From Shumkonia mesophila (lineage in GTDB: Bacteria > Pseudomonadota > Alphaproteobacteria > Rhodospirillales > Shumkoniaceae): a stretch of DNA of 47,822 nt. Location: contig NZ_JAOTID010000022.1 in the NCBI RefSeq assembly GCF_026163695.1, positions 1 to 47,822 on the forward strand, given 5' to 3'. Every line of letters starts with the position of its first letter. Position 1 is the first letter of the stretch. Under the pieces are notes generated by a model. It was not told the DNA's origin and ran no database searches. It saw nothing but the letters and a program-made list of their open reading frames with translations. Position numbers and translations under genes: made by a program. Of the stretch, positions 17,917-27,040 are shown one piece after another.

Positions 17917-18882
17917 ATGCTCAAGCGTGTCTTGCGATTGACACTGTCGATAGCCGTGCTGACCCTGATGGGCGCCCCGGCCAATGCGACTTATCCCGAG
18001 AGGACGATCAGTCTGATTGTTCCCTTCGCGCCGGGCGGAGGGACCGATCTGACCGCCCGGACATTCTCGCCCTACCTCGAGAAGTACTTGGGCGGCACCA
18101 AGGTTATCATCGTGAACCGACCGGGAGCCGGAGGGCAGGTCGGCGCCACCGAGATCGCTCACGTCGCACCGGACGGCTACACGGTGGGCCTTCTGACCGT
18201 CCCCTATATGCTCACGCATCCGTTCGAGCGCGAAACCCGCTACACCGTCGACAGTTTCGAGCCCCTCGGCAACATGGTGTTCGACTATTCGGTCCTCGCC
18301 ACGACGCCGGACAGCCCGTTTAAATCCCTGAAAGACGTCGTCGAGTACGCCAAGGCGCATCCGAGCCAACTCACGGTAGCGTCCGCTGGAATCGGGTCGA
18401 ACACGCACATCGACCTCATGATGTTCGAGCAGGCCGCGGGCATCAAGTTGGTCCACGTTCCGTTCGGCGGGGGCGGGGCCTCCCGCAACGCTCTCCTGGG
18501 CAAGCACGTCGACCTGTGCGCATCGGCGATCGGGGACATGCAGCGTTTTGCCGAGGAAGGAAAGGTGACGGTTCTCGGCATCCACAAGAAAACGTGCCTC
18601 GAGACGGCGCCGAACATCCCGACCTTCGCCGAACAAGGCTTTCCGCTCTTCAATGGTGCCGCGCGCGGCTTGATTGGACCGAAGGGCATGCCCAAGGAGG
18701 CGGTCGACGTGCTCTCCGAGGCGACGTTCAAGGCCTGTCGAGATCCCGAGTTCGTCAAGAAATCGGCGGGGATGTCGCTTCCCCTCGATTGCATGAAGCA
18801 TGACGATTACGCCGCCTACCTTCAGAAGGCCTACAAAGACCTTGGCGATCTGTGGAAGACGTCTCCCTGGACCAAGGAATAG
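17917..18882 (+). CDS. tctC: TTT periplasmic substrate-binding protein TctC (copy 2)
   Basis: A 321-residue Bug/TctC protein with a signal peptide (about residues 1-24, ending PANA). The ligand loop VPFAPGGGTDLTAR near residue 36 and the NRPGAGGQVGA segment near 67 are typical. AAGGAGGAGAAGG upstream of the ATG is a very strong SD, in keeping with the high expression usual for binding proteins. It belongs to the tctB-tctA operon and is followed by a strong hairpin. Confidence 0.94.
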   Translation: MLKRVLRLTLSIAVLTLMGAPANATYPERTISLIVPFAPGGGTDLTARTFSPYLEKYLGGTKVIIVNRPGAGGQVGATEIAHVAPDGYTVGLLTVPYMLTHPFERETRYTVDSFEPLGNMVFDYSVLATTPDSPFKSLKDVVEYAKAHPSQLTVASAGIGSNTHIDLMMFEQAAGIKLVHVPFGGGGASRNALLGKHVDLCASAIGDMQRFAEEGKVTVLGIHKKTCLETAPNIPTFAEQGFPLFNGAARGLIGPKGMPKEAVDVLSEATFKACRDPEFVKKSAGMSLPLDCMKHDDYAAYLQKAYKDLGDLWKTSPWTKE

Positions 18883-18898
18883 GTCTGCAAGCCGATCT

Positions 18899-18932
18899 CG
18901 AAAGGGCGCGGCTGACGTGCCGCGCCCTTTCG
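18899..18932 (+). terminator. Perfect 14-bp hairpin after tctC
   Basis: The inverted repeat CGAAAGGGCGCGGC / GCCGCGCCCTTTCG is perfect over 14 bp with a 6-base loop, 17 bases past the tctC stop. There is no long T-run after it. It could act as an attenuating terminator or stabilise the tctC mRNA; the HpaI-type gene 76 bp further on may depend on read-through. Confidence 0.75.
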
Positions 18933-19007
18933 GCCCCATCGCGACCCGTGGGTTGCAATGAAGTTCAGCCGGTTTCCGGCTGATCCCCCAGGAAAGAAGG
19001 AATTGTC

Positions 19008-19733
19008 ATGGAAACGAACCGGGTTAAGACCGCCGCGCGAACTGGCGAAATGGTATATGGGCTTCATTTGTCCTTTCCCAGCCCGGCGCTGATCGAGATA
19101 CTCTCATCGCAGGGCCTCGATTTCGTCTATTTCGACGGCGAGCACGGCGCGTTTGATCTTCACGATATCGAGAACTGTTGCCGGGCGGCGAACCTCGTCG
19201 GCCTCACCCCGATCGCCCGCGTCCCCGACATTTCCTCGGGAATGATCAACCGCTTCCTCGATCGCGGCGTGCAGGGCATCATCGGCCCGCATATCGCCAC
19301 CCCAGCCGATGCAGAGCGTCTCGTGCAGGCGTGCTATTTCGCCCCACTCGGCCAGCGCTCGTGGGGAGACAGCCGCGGCGGCGAGGGCTACGGCATCGCC
19401 ATCACCGACATGCCCCGGCGCAGGACCGAGATCAACGAGGGCATCTCCGTCGGCGCCATGATCGAGGAGAAGGAGGCGCTCGCCAACCTCGACGCCATCC
19501 TCAAGGTGCCGGGGATCGACTATTTCAATTTCGGCATGCAGGACCTGGCGCAAAGCCTCGGCCATCCGGGGCAGGACTCCCATCCGGACGTGAAGGCCTT
19601 CGTCGACGCGGTGTCTACCCGGATCCGTGCGACCGGACGGACAATCCGCGAGGATTTCATGGCGTACGCCTGGGTACGCGACGTGCTGCACCAGGGGATC
19701 CGCGCCACCATCACCACCAACAAGGCCGGATAA
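19008..19733 (+). CDS. HpcH/HpaI-family aldolase
   Basis: A 241-residue class II aldolase/citrate-lyase-type protein. FVYFDGEHGAFD near residue 38 and VQGIIGPHI near 89 match the substrate and metal loops of HpaI and 2-dehydro-3-deoxyglucarate aldolases, which split 2-oxo-4-hydroxy acids to pyruvate plus an aldehyde. The TRKAG-like end (TTNKAG) is complete. It follows the tct operon; with the RraA-like gene it gives two possible aldolases for one imported acid. Substrate unknown. Confidence 0.88.
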   Translation: METNRVKTAARTGEMVYGLHLSFPSPALIEILSSQGLDFVYFDGEHGAFDLHDIENCCRAANLVGLTPIARVPDISSGMINRFLDRGVQGIIGPHIATPADAERLVQACYFAPLGQRSWGDSRGGEGYGIAITDMPRRRTEINEGISVGAMIEEKEALANLDAILKVPGIDYFNFGMQDLAQSLGHPGQDSHPDVKAFVDAVSTRIRATGRTIREDFMAYAWVRDVLHQGIRATITTNKAG

Positions 19734-19800
19734 CCCCCCCCGCCGCCATGGGGCCCGCTCGATGCGCGGCGGGCCTGTTCGCCCAGGAGGACGAGGCGTG

Positions 19801-20865
19801 AAGAAGATCCTGAACGACGTCTATTCGTACGTCGACGATATGCTGGTCGGCTTGTGCGCCGCCCATCCCGAGTATTACGCGCAGACCGCCCCCGGGACCC
19901 GCGTCATCAAGCGGCCCGAGGCAACCGATCGCCGGCAAGGTGGGCATCGTCACCGGCGGCGGCTCGGGCCATCTGCCGGTGTTCACCGGCTATGTCGGGC
20001 CGGGGCTGGTGGACGCCGCCGCCATCGGCGACGTCTTCGCCTCGCCGTCGGCCGACCAGATGGTCGAGGCGATGCGGGCCGCCGATGGTGGCGCCGGCAT
20101 TCCTCTCGCCCGAGGACGGCTATGCCGGCTGCCATCCCAAGGACGCCATGCGGCCGCCGAGCATCGCCACCTACGACGACTTGACGGGGCGGGCCTGCGG
20201 ACGCCCGTCCGCCTCGTCACGGTGGCTCCCGAACGGGATGGAGCCATCCCCCTCATCACGGCGCTGTGTGGACGCGGCATCGGCGTCGCCATCGGCCACA
20301 CCAAAGCCACCTGCGCCGAGATCGAGCGGGCCGCGGCGGCTGGTGCCCGGCTGTCGACCCACCTCGGCAACGGGATTGGCCATCAGTTGGCCAAGAACGA
20401 GAATCCGCTGTTCGCCCAATTGGGCGAGGATCGTCTGGCGGCCAGCTTCATCGCCGACGGCATCCACATCGCGCCATACATGCTGCAGTCGTATATCCGC
20501 GCCAAGCAGCCCGAGCGGACGGTGCTGGTGTCCGATGCCACCGCTGCCGCCGCCCCCCCCTGGCCGCTATACGCTCGGCAACCTAGCGATCGAGCGAGGG
20601 GCCGACCCTCGTGCGCGAACCGGGATCGCCCTATCTCGCCGGATCGTCGGCGACCCTGGATGGCTGCCTGCGCAACGTCATGCAATGGCTCGGCTACGGG
20701 TTCGCCACGGCGTTCGCCATGGCCCGGGCCCATCCGCTGGCCGTGCTGGGCCAGCCCCCCGGACCGGCCCGCGGTGATGTCGCCGAGTTCGTTCGCTGGC
20801 GCCGTGATGACGATGGATGGTACGTCGTTGGAGCCCAGGTCGGACCGTGGGCGGTCGATGCTTGA
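19801..20865 (+). pseudogene. Chimeric pseudogene: 5' end of a second dhaK joined to the 3' two-thirds of a nagA-like gene, with frameshifts
   Basis: GTG 19801 opens a second dhaK copy ([20 protein letters not shown]...), almost the same as the intact copy at 12298. Near 19920 the frame shifts, then continues through [11 protein letters not shown] to AADGGAGI at about 20101, which is dhaK residue ~100. There the match to dhaK ends abruptly and a different gene begins: [13 protein letters not shown], then [29 protein letters not shown] and [10 protein letters not shown], which are N-acetylglucosamine-6-phosphate deacetylase (NagA) motifs. Two more frame changes follow (near 20190 and in the C-run near 20560), and the C-terminal [18 protein letters not shown] continues to the stop at 20865. 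The product cannot be functional as read. A deletion that removed the rest of dhaK and the start of nagA explains it. Confidence 0.85.
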
Positions 20866-21169
20866 CGGCGATCGGTCGCGAGGCTTCGGCGGTGGGTCGC
20901 TCGCATGCTGTCAGGCGGGCAGGTCATGTCGGCTTGGTCCGGCTTGGGTGATGAGTTGAAGAGAGCCAAGCCGACACCGATGGCCGCTCCAACTGCGGCA
21001 GGGCAAGGCACCGACGACCGAAGATGACACACATCCGGAAGCGACGGATCGCGACTGTTGGTCCGGCAGTTGCGGGTTGAACGGCGGGGGTCGGTAGGAA
21101 ACATGGCCGCCGGGTGAGGTCGCCGGCAGTTCGACAGAACCGATGAGCGCCAACGGCTACATTCGGAGG
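20866..21169. other. Gene-free stretch with a 10-bp inverted repeat
   Basis: About 300 bases between the nagA-like remnant and the leftward recombinase. It holds the perfect inverted repeat GTCGGCTTGG (20928-20937) and CCAAGCCGAC (20966-20975) with a 28-base spacer; a second GGCTTGG (20941-20947) lies between them. It may be a recombination site or a terminator-like structure downstream of the recombinase operon. No ORF here is convincing. Confidence 0.45.
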
Positions 21170-22678
21170 TCACGAAGTCCGAAGCGGGCGACCGGGCCGT
21201 CGGTGGTTCCGCTCCAATTTCGGTCCGACGGCTTCGATGAGCTTCTTGCCCGCCTCGTCGAGAGCCCTCCCCGCCTTGAAGGATTCGGAAATCAACTGGT
21301 AATGGGCTATAGATCGCGGATCGCGGTGGTCCAGCATGACGCGCACGAACGGCAGGAGGCGACCCTCCTCGATCGCCATGCTCGTCGCGTAATTGGTCCG
21401 GAATGCGTGGGGCCCGACTGCCCGGCCGAGCTGCTTCCGGGTCCAGTGCGTGACGCGTCGCCAAATGCCGTCTGGGGACAATGGCCTGCCGAAGCGGCCG
21501 ATCCAGAGGTGTCGTTCATCGGAGCCTGCGGCCATCAACTTTGGCCTGTACTGGTCCCACCACAGGCGATGGAAACTTCCGAGAATGGCTGTGGGGTAGG
21601 GGAGAGAGGATTCATCTCCGTTCTTCGTTCGCGGCCACCACAACTGGTTCGGCAGGCCATCTGTTCCGAAGGCAAGGTTGATGCCCACCTCGATCTCCGC
21701 GATGTTAGATACCCTTTTGGGTCGCAACGCGAGGAAGGCGATGAGATAGCCGTCGCGGAACTTCGTGGCCGTCCGCGGGGTGGGAGCCTCTTCGATCGCT
21801 TCCACCATCAATTGAATGCCGAGTTCGCACAACTCATCAATCGGTACGAACTTCGCCCATTTGTCGCGGGACGGCTCAGCGATGTTCTCCAGGGCCAGCC
21901 AGTCGCGCTTGAGCCATCGCCAATCGACCTCGGGCCAGAGCTCGGCGGCGACCCGATAGACTAGGCCGACGTAGGTGGCGATCGTCACCGGGGAATTCTT
22001 CCGCCTCTCACAGGTGGCGACGAACCCGTTCAACGTTTCGGGTGCGGGCATTTCCTGGCCGTTGGCGGCTGTTCTCACCCAAGCCAGCCAGCGGCACCAT
22101 CCCCTTTCGAGGGCCTTGCGACGAACGGGCGTCAGCAGATGCAGCGGGACTGAGGACCAGGGGGATGACTTGTCTGCGTCGGCCTCGTGTGATGTCGCGT
22201 TTCTCTCCTTTCGGGTCTTGAACGTGCCAAGACGGGGACCGGCGTCCAATTGGCCCTGCCATTTTTGCCGGTGCTCCGGACTCCATTGGTCCAGACCTGG
22301 GTGGCGGCGTGGCCCGACTGGGCTTGGCGGAGGGCTTTTCGGCGGCTGCGTGAGGGGCAAGCGCGCCTTTTTCCAAAGCCAGAGCCAGTCCGCATTTGGG
22401 TGCACGACACAGAGAGCATAGTAGAGATCGACCAAGTAGCTCGCCACGGAGGAGGCCGCGAAGCGTGACGCCAAGAAAAACTCGTAATCGTCGATCGTTG
22501 ACGAGATGATCTCTTCCGTCCCTGTCTCGAGAAATGCCAGAAAGCGACCGTATCCGCGGGCCACGCGCCGAGCATAGCCTTTCGACCATCGCGCGACCGT
22601 CCGAGATTCGGCCCATCGGGCTCGTTCATCCTCGGGCCAGTCGGCAAAGGGAATGATCGGGATCGTATTTTCTTTCAT
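21170..22678 (-). CDS. Tyrosine recombinase/integrase-like protein 1
   Basis: A 502-residue protein with a tyrosine-recombinase catalytic domain in the C-terminal 200 residues: the first Arg in LRPKRVSNIAEIE, the beta-hairpin Lys in WPRTKNG, HAFR as the H-x-x-R box, LDHRD for the second His, and the nucleophile Tyr in IAHYQLI. The N-terminal two-thirds contain SAM-like core-binding segments and a Pro-rich linker (about residues 110-125). It is longer than phage integrases and is encoded 14 bp after a second recombinase, so the two probably act together on one element. Active residues all appear present. Confidence 0.88.
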   Translation of the reverse strand: MKENTIPIIPFADWPEDERARWAESRTVARWSKGYARRVARGYGRFLAFLETGTEEIISSTIDDYEFFLASRFAASSVASYLVDLYYALCVVHPNADWLWLWKKARLPLTQPPKSPPPSPVGPRRHPGLDQWSPEHRQKWQGQLDAGPRLGTFKTRKERNATSHEADADKSSPWSSVPLHLLTPVRRKALERGWCRWLAWVRTAANGQEMPAPETLNGFVATCERRKNSPVTIATYVGLVYRVAAELWPEVDWRWLKRDWLALENIAEPSRDKWAKFVPIDELCELGIQLMVEAIEEAPTPRTATKFRDGYLIAFLALRPKRVSNIAEIEVGINLAFGTDGLPNQLWWPRTKNGDESSLPYPTAILGSFHRLWWDQYRPKLMAAGSDERHLWIGRFGRPLSPDGIWRRVTHWTRKQLGRAVGPHAFRTNYATSMAIEEGRLLPFVRVMLDHRDPRSIAHYQLISESFKAGRALDEAGKKLIEAVGPKLERNHRRPGRPLRTS

Positions 22679-22691
22679 GGTGCCGCCTCCT

Positions 22692-24767
22692 TCATTGCCG
22701 CCGTGTCCGTTTGGGTCTCATCGCCCTCTCGGCCAGCCGGCCGGCGTGCTGGTCCAGTTCGTCCGCGGCCCACATCGACTTGATCTCCACGTAAACATTG
22801 GTCGCGCGAGAACCCGGCTTGTGGCCGAGCAAAGCGGCAACCAGTTCCAATTTGTGGGTCACGTAGAGCAGGTAGCCACCCATCAGCTTTCGCCAAAGAT
22901 GCGGATTGACGTAATGGCCAGTCCAATCGTTGACCATCTGCGTGACCTGGCGCCCGAGCTGCCCATGGGACTTGGCGGCGCCGGGGTCTGCCCCCGGAAA
23001 CAGGTACGGATTGGTGGGGTCGTTCTCGATCAGCTTCGGTCGGTACTGGTTCCAGTGGATCTCGATGAGTCGCATCTTCCAAGGTGCCAGGGACGCCTGG
23101 GCATCGGTGATGCCGTTCTTGTGGGTCTTGCGGATCTTGTAGTGCAGGGTGCCAGCACCGCCTCTCTTGGTGGGGCGGATGATGTTAACGTCCATCCGAG
23201 TGCGCCTGAAATCTGCCCAGCGTACGCAAAGAGTTTCCTGCAGCAGCACGCCGATCGCCGCTTCGGCCCGCAAGGCCATGTCCCCGGTGACGACGCCTTT
23301 ATTGCGGCGACGTTCACGCTCAAGGTCCTCGAATTCCCAGCGGGGAATGCACAGTAGGCCGGCCATCGTCTCAAGGTCATTGAGGAAGGGAGCGAGCCGC
23401 CGCCGATCCTTGTCTGGCATGCGGCCGAGATTCTCGGCTTTGTCATTAACGAGCTTCTTGAGTTTGGCAAAGTCGTTGATCTCGGCTTGGCTGATTTCTG
23501 GAACCCATCGTTGGGCAATCGACCTCAGACCGCTCACGAGGGATCCCGCATACTGGCTCTCGATGCCGAGCCGCGGCCTTATGTCATCATTGATGACGCG
23601 GTCGGCGATACCAACGTCGGCAATATCGGCGATCGACGTGATGTCCTCGACTTCCATGTGGCCAAGGCGCACCATCGCCGACGCGGCGAACCAGAGCGCT
23701 TCGGCATGCTTTTCCAAAGTTGCCTCTGAGAGCGGCCCCATAAAACGTCCCTCGCGTTCGTCCTTGGCCGCCATGCGAGGCTGATACGTAGCACGAGCTT
23801 CCTCGAGCAGGGTCATACCAGGAAGGATCTCGCCGTTGCGAAGGCCGCGGCAGGCCATGTAACGGTCGATGTCGTGGCGGAAGCTCGGCAGAAACGACTC
23901 TTTAGGAAGGTTCAAGAGCTTTCGAGTTTTGCCGACCGAGAGTTTTACCTGGGGCCAAGTCGGGATGGTGTCGACAGCCCGATTCCATGCACTGCGGGTG
24001 TCGGTGATCTTGCCTGCAATATCCGGGCTGAGATCGAATTCGTGGCGATACGCGGCGAATGCTTCCACCGCGCAATCCGTGACTTCTTCCGGGGCAATGC
24101 CAAATGTGTCGCAGTAGCGGATGAATGGGCTGAGGTCTGGCGCAACCCAATCCGGCCCCGCCCGCAGGTCGTCGTTCAAGGTCCGCCATGCTTGGCCGAG
24201 CGAGCGACATGGCTTCCGGTCGACGGGAATGACGGAGGCAATACGGAGCGCCCTGCGGACACTTCCCCAAACGTTGTCATAGCGCCTTTGCGAGATGCCG
24301 AACTTTTCCGGCGTCCAGCCTTTCGAGTAGTTCCGCAAGCTGCGGGCGTCCGCCGGCACGGCCTCAGGTTGGCGTCCAATCCACCTCAGGCAGAAGTGAC
24401 GGACGTCGTCGAGGATTTCTTTGCTCATCTCCGGGGAGAGGCTTTTCTCACTTTCAACCATTTTGATGACCGAGTCGAAGAAGAGGCCCACGCGGAGCTT
24501 GCTGGCGAGGCCAGCATGCGGAGCGTCTTCAACCCCATGGCCGAGCACTTCGATCGGAATGCCGGTTTCCGCCGCAAGCGCCTCCAGGGCCCGCCGATCC
24601 GGGAAGCGGCTGTTCCCGTGGACGATGTCTGAGACGTATTTCGCACTCCGATCGATCTTGAGACTCAGCGCCCGCATCGAGACGCCCATTGTGCGACAGT
24701 AGTCTCTCAACAGGGGGGCTGCGGGATGAACGGCTTTCATTGCGAGGTCGGGATCATGCTTGGACAT
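22692..24767 (-). CDS. Tyrosine recombinase/integrase-like protein 2 with N-terminal HTH
   Basis: A 691-residue protein. Residues about 15-75 look like a Cro/C1-type HTH (LLRDYCRTMGVSMRALSLKI, KYVSDIVHG), an unusual addition for a recombinase. The C-terminal catalytic domain has an Arg in CVRWADFRR, a Lys in KIRKTHKNG, HLWR as H-x-x-R, LLGHKPG, and a Tyr in TNVYVEI. The middle is helical and unassigned. It is 14 bp upstream of recombinase 1 and downstream of the small HTH gene. Such linked long recombinases occur in integrative elements; the HTH could let it bind its own promoter or att-site arms. Confidence 0.87.
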   Translation of the reverse strand: MSKHDPDLAMKAVHPAAPLLRDYCRTMGVSMRALSLKIDRSAKYVSDIVHGNSRFPDRRALEALAAETGIPIEVLGHGVEDAPHAGLASKLRVGLFFDSVIKMVESEKSLSPEMSKEILDDVRHFCLRWIGRQPEAVPADARSLRNYSKGWTPEKFGISQRRYDNVWGSVRRALRIASVIPVDRKPCRSLGQAWRTLNDDLRAGPDWVAPDLSPFIRYCDTFGIAPEEVTDCAVEAFAAYRHEFDLSPDIAGKITDTRSAWNRAVDTIPTWPQVKLSVGKTRKLLNLPKESFLPSFRHDIDRYMACRGLRNGEILPGMTLLEEARATYQPRMAAKDEREGRFMGPLSEATLEKHAEALWFAASAMVRLGHMEVEDITSIADIADVGIADRVINDDIRPRLGIESQYAGSLVSGLRSIAQRWVPEISQAEINDFAKLKKLVNDKAENLGRMPDKDRRRLAPFLNDLETMAGLLCIPRWEFEDLERERRRNKGVVTGDMALRAEAAIGVLLQETLCVRWADFRRTRMDVNIIRPTKRGGAGTLHYKIRKTHKNGITDAQASLAPWKMRLIEIHWNQYRPKLIENDPTNPYLFPGADPGAAKSHGQLGRQVTQMVNDWTGHYVNPHLWRKLMGGYLLYVTHKLELVAALLGHKPGSRATNVYVEIKSMWAADELDQHAGRLAERAMRPKRTRRQ

Positions 24768-24858
24768 TTCTTTTCTCCTTGGACTCGGGTCGGGCGGTCG
24801 TCACTCAGACGGCGACCGTCCGACCCGAGCCATGCGTTGTATTTTTCGGCCTGCAGGG

Positions 24859-24930
24859 CGCCGAGGGGAACAACCGGGTGCGCCAAAGTCCGCCTGGGGG
24901 CGCCAAGGGGCGCCAAACTTCGCCAGGGGG
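24859..24930. repeat. Helically phased CGCC(W)(R)GGGG repeats
   Basis: CGCC occurs at exactly 10-base steps at 24881, 24891, 24901, 24911 and 24921, in units such as CGCCTGGGGG, CGCCAAGGGG and CGCCAGGGGG; another unit, CGCCGAGGGG, is at 24859. One unit per helical turn is typical of an array bound cooperatively on one face of DNA. It lies between the small HTH gene and the start of recombinase 2, so it may be the HTH protein's operator or the arm-type sites of the element. Confidence 0.7.
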
Positions 24931-25038
24931 GTGAAAGGGGACGAAGCGACCCCGTGCGGGTGACATCCACTCCTTTCTCCCCCGGGCATCGTAAACCCCT
25001 GCCAAACCACGACAAGCTCCGCCATCTGCGCCGCCTCA

Positions 25039-25245
25039 TCACACCAGGCCCCGGTGCATCTTGTCGATGAAGATGAGCAGCTCTTCGCGAGCGATCCGGA
25101 CCTTCTTGCGTGGCCGCGAGGCCCGCTTCAGTTCCCCTTGCTCGAGATACCGTTGCAGGGTGCGGAGTTTTATCCCGGTGATTTTGCCGACTTCGTGCAA
25201 ATCGAAGAAAAGGCGATTGGGGTCGAGGATGCTGAGATCGGGCAT
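25039..25245 (-). CDS. Small AlpA/excisionase-like HTH protein
   Basis: A 68-residue protein; AAGGAG lies 7 bases before ATG 25245, which fixes the start (the frame is open to 25326). The sequence FFDLHEVGKITGIKLRTLQR followed by a basic stretch (RASRPRKKVR) and an Arg/Glu-rich helix resembles MerR/AlpA/Xis winged-helix domains. It is the first gene of the leftward unit with the two recombinases and is probably their recombination directionality factor and/or regulator. Confidence 0.75.
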   Translation of the reverse strand: MPDLSILDPNRLFFDLHEVGKITGIKLRTLQRYLEQGELKRASRPRKKVRIAREELLIFIDKMHRGLV

Positions 25246-25441
25246 TTGCTGCTCCTTGTTATTAGGTCCTACTGAATGGACATATAAACTTATTGGGAGG
25301 CGGCAAATTTTTCCCCGACTATCCACGAAAAGAAGGTGACAAGCGCCACCTGGGCGAGGTTTCTCCCTCCATTCATCAGAGCCCTACTTTTCCTCGACGA
25401 TCCCATCTCGCTGTCGGTCGGGGATTCTGGGAGGACGGGAG

Positions 25442-26379
25442 ATGTTGGATCGCATCAAGTCATTTGAGGCCTGCGGGTGGCGTTTCCCCATGAGCGCGCC
25501 TATCGGCAGCTATTGGAATCGATCATCTGGCGCCGGGGGCGGTTCCACTCCCACTGCGGCGGCCTGAAGACCTGGGCCATCCGTGGCAAGACAGCACGCT
25601 ATGGTCTCTATGAGTGCGCCTACTGCCATCACCAGTTCACCGTCAACACCCGCACCCCGCTCCATGCCACCAAGCTGCCGCTGAAGAAATGGATTCAGGC
25701 CTTCTTCCTCGTCCTCACGTCTAGCAAGGGGATTTCATCAGTGGTGCTCGCCCGCCTCCTCGGCCTCAACCAGAAGACGGACTGGAAGGTGGGGCACGCG
25801 ATCCGCGAGATGATGGATCTTCGCCAGGAGGAGGGGCCGGCGCTCGACGATATCGTCGAGGCCGACGAGAAGTTCATCGGCGGCCGGCCGAAATTCAGGC
25901 GGGGCGTCAAGCACAAGCGCGGCCGCAGCACCGACAAGCCGCCGGTGTTCATCGAAGTGGCCCGCCGCGGCCAGGTCCGCGCCGCGGTCATCGAGCGCAA
26001 CAACCGGGCCTGTATCGAACTGCAGCTCGAACGTTTCGTCCGTCCGTCGGCTTCGCTCATCACCGACAAGAACGGCGCCTACACGATGCCCGGCCGGGCC
26101 TTCGCCTCGCACGAGGTGGTGGACCACAGCAAGAAGGAGTACGCACGAGGGGCGGTCCACATGAGCAGCGCCGACGGTTTCGCTGTGATCATCGAGCAGG
26201 CCCAGTTCGGCGTCTATCACTGGACCAGCCGGCGGCACCTGCAATGTTATGTCGACGAGGCGGTGTTCCACTGGAACCAGCGCCGGTGGGTCAAGAAGGG
26301 TAAGGGGCGCTATAAGCGCTTTGCGATGGGCTTTGCCGACGGATTGAAGGCTCTGCTCAAGAATGCCGTCGGCCGGTAG
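25442..26379 (+). CDS. IS1595-family transposase, N-terminal frameshift
   Basis: A transposase of about 310 residues. The natural start appears to be ATG 25442, which has GGAGG/GGGAG before it and encodes MLDRIKSFEACGWRFP; the rest lies in the -1 frame from about 25486 (HERAYRQLLESIIW...). Without a shift, translation could start at GTG 25477. The zinc ribbon (SHCGG...YECAYC, first Cys replaced) is followed by the DDE domain: EADEKFIGG, LITDKNGAY, and a C-terminal HMSSADGF...YHWTSRRHL. The junction is TTTCCCC, read as T TTC CCC, which is a possible slippery site, although a one-base loss in a C-run explains it as well. Confidence 0.82.
25483..25489 (+). other. TTTCCCC heptamer at the frame junction of the transposase
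   Basis: In the frame of ATG 25442 the bases read T TTC CCC, the X XXY YYZ form of a -1 slippery site; slipping by one base gives the long transposase frame. No strong hairpin was found just downstream by eye. A one-base deletion is the simpler reading. Confidence 0.4.
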
Positions 26380-26617
26380 GTTCGTCGTACCGCCTCGTGG
26401 GGCCTGTGGTGGCCGGAACCGATCGCCCCGACGTTCAAGCCGGCACCGGGCTTTCTAGCCGGTAACGAGGCGGTCCGCCCGAAGGCATCGGCCCGCTCTC
26501 AACGTGGTATAGCAGTCGCCATGGGGCTGCCCCAGACATCTATCGTTCGCCGTGATGTCTGCGTATGTTGAATAGCCGACCTGTCCAGGACGTCGGATCT
26601 GAAATGGGGGGTGCGGG

Positions 26618-27040
26618 GTGAGTGGCGACCTTGACGAAGCTACGCAACTTGCGTATATGTATGGTGACTGGGAAATCGAACTGGTCCTCGAAGGGAAAGA
26701 CGAAAGCTTCGAGGATGACGAGCCACCCAGTTTCGTGTTCTACGCGTTGGTGCGGAAGCGAGGAAAGAAGATTGGCAAGATCGACGTGGTTACAAGAGTT
26801 GAGGTTTTGCCTGGCCGTAGGATTCGCTTCTCCGAGTTTCACATTCATGGTGATAGTGGCTCCGGCAAGATTGGCCGTGACGGACTGAACGCTTTGGCGC
26901 AGGTGGCAATGGAGGATTGGGATGTTGAAGAAATCGTTGTTCATGGAGGCGTTCGAACAACCGGATGCCGTCCTGGCCATGCCCCAAAACCCGTCCGGTT
27001 CGTCCGTCGCCGTGGTCTTGTCGCGAAGAGCACCCCTTGA
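26618..27040 (+). CDS. Hypothetical passenger protein of the IS1595 transposon
   Basis: A 140-residue protein not recognised as any family. It is acidic at the N-terminus (MSGDLDEATQLAYMYGDWEI) with alternating beta-like segments, and ends basic (VRFVRRRGLVAKS). The start is GTG 26618; the SD is weak and ATG 26648 is an alternative. Its last 119 bases overlap the next gene in another frame, which implies translational coupling. The arrangement of a small unknown gene followed by an HTH gene resembles a toxin-antitoxin pair, but no toxin motif is visible. Confidence 0.6.
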   Translation: MSGDLDEATQLAYMYGDWEIELVLEGKDESFEDDEPPSFVFYALVRKRGKKIGKIDVVTRVEVLPGRRIRFSEFHIHGDSGSGKIGRDGLNALAQVAMEDWDVEEIVVHGGVRTTGCRPGHAPKPVRFVRRRGLVAKSTP

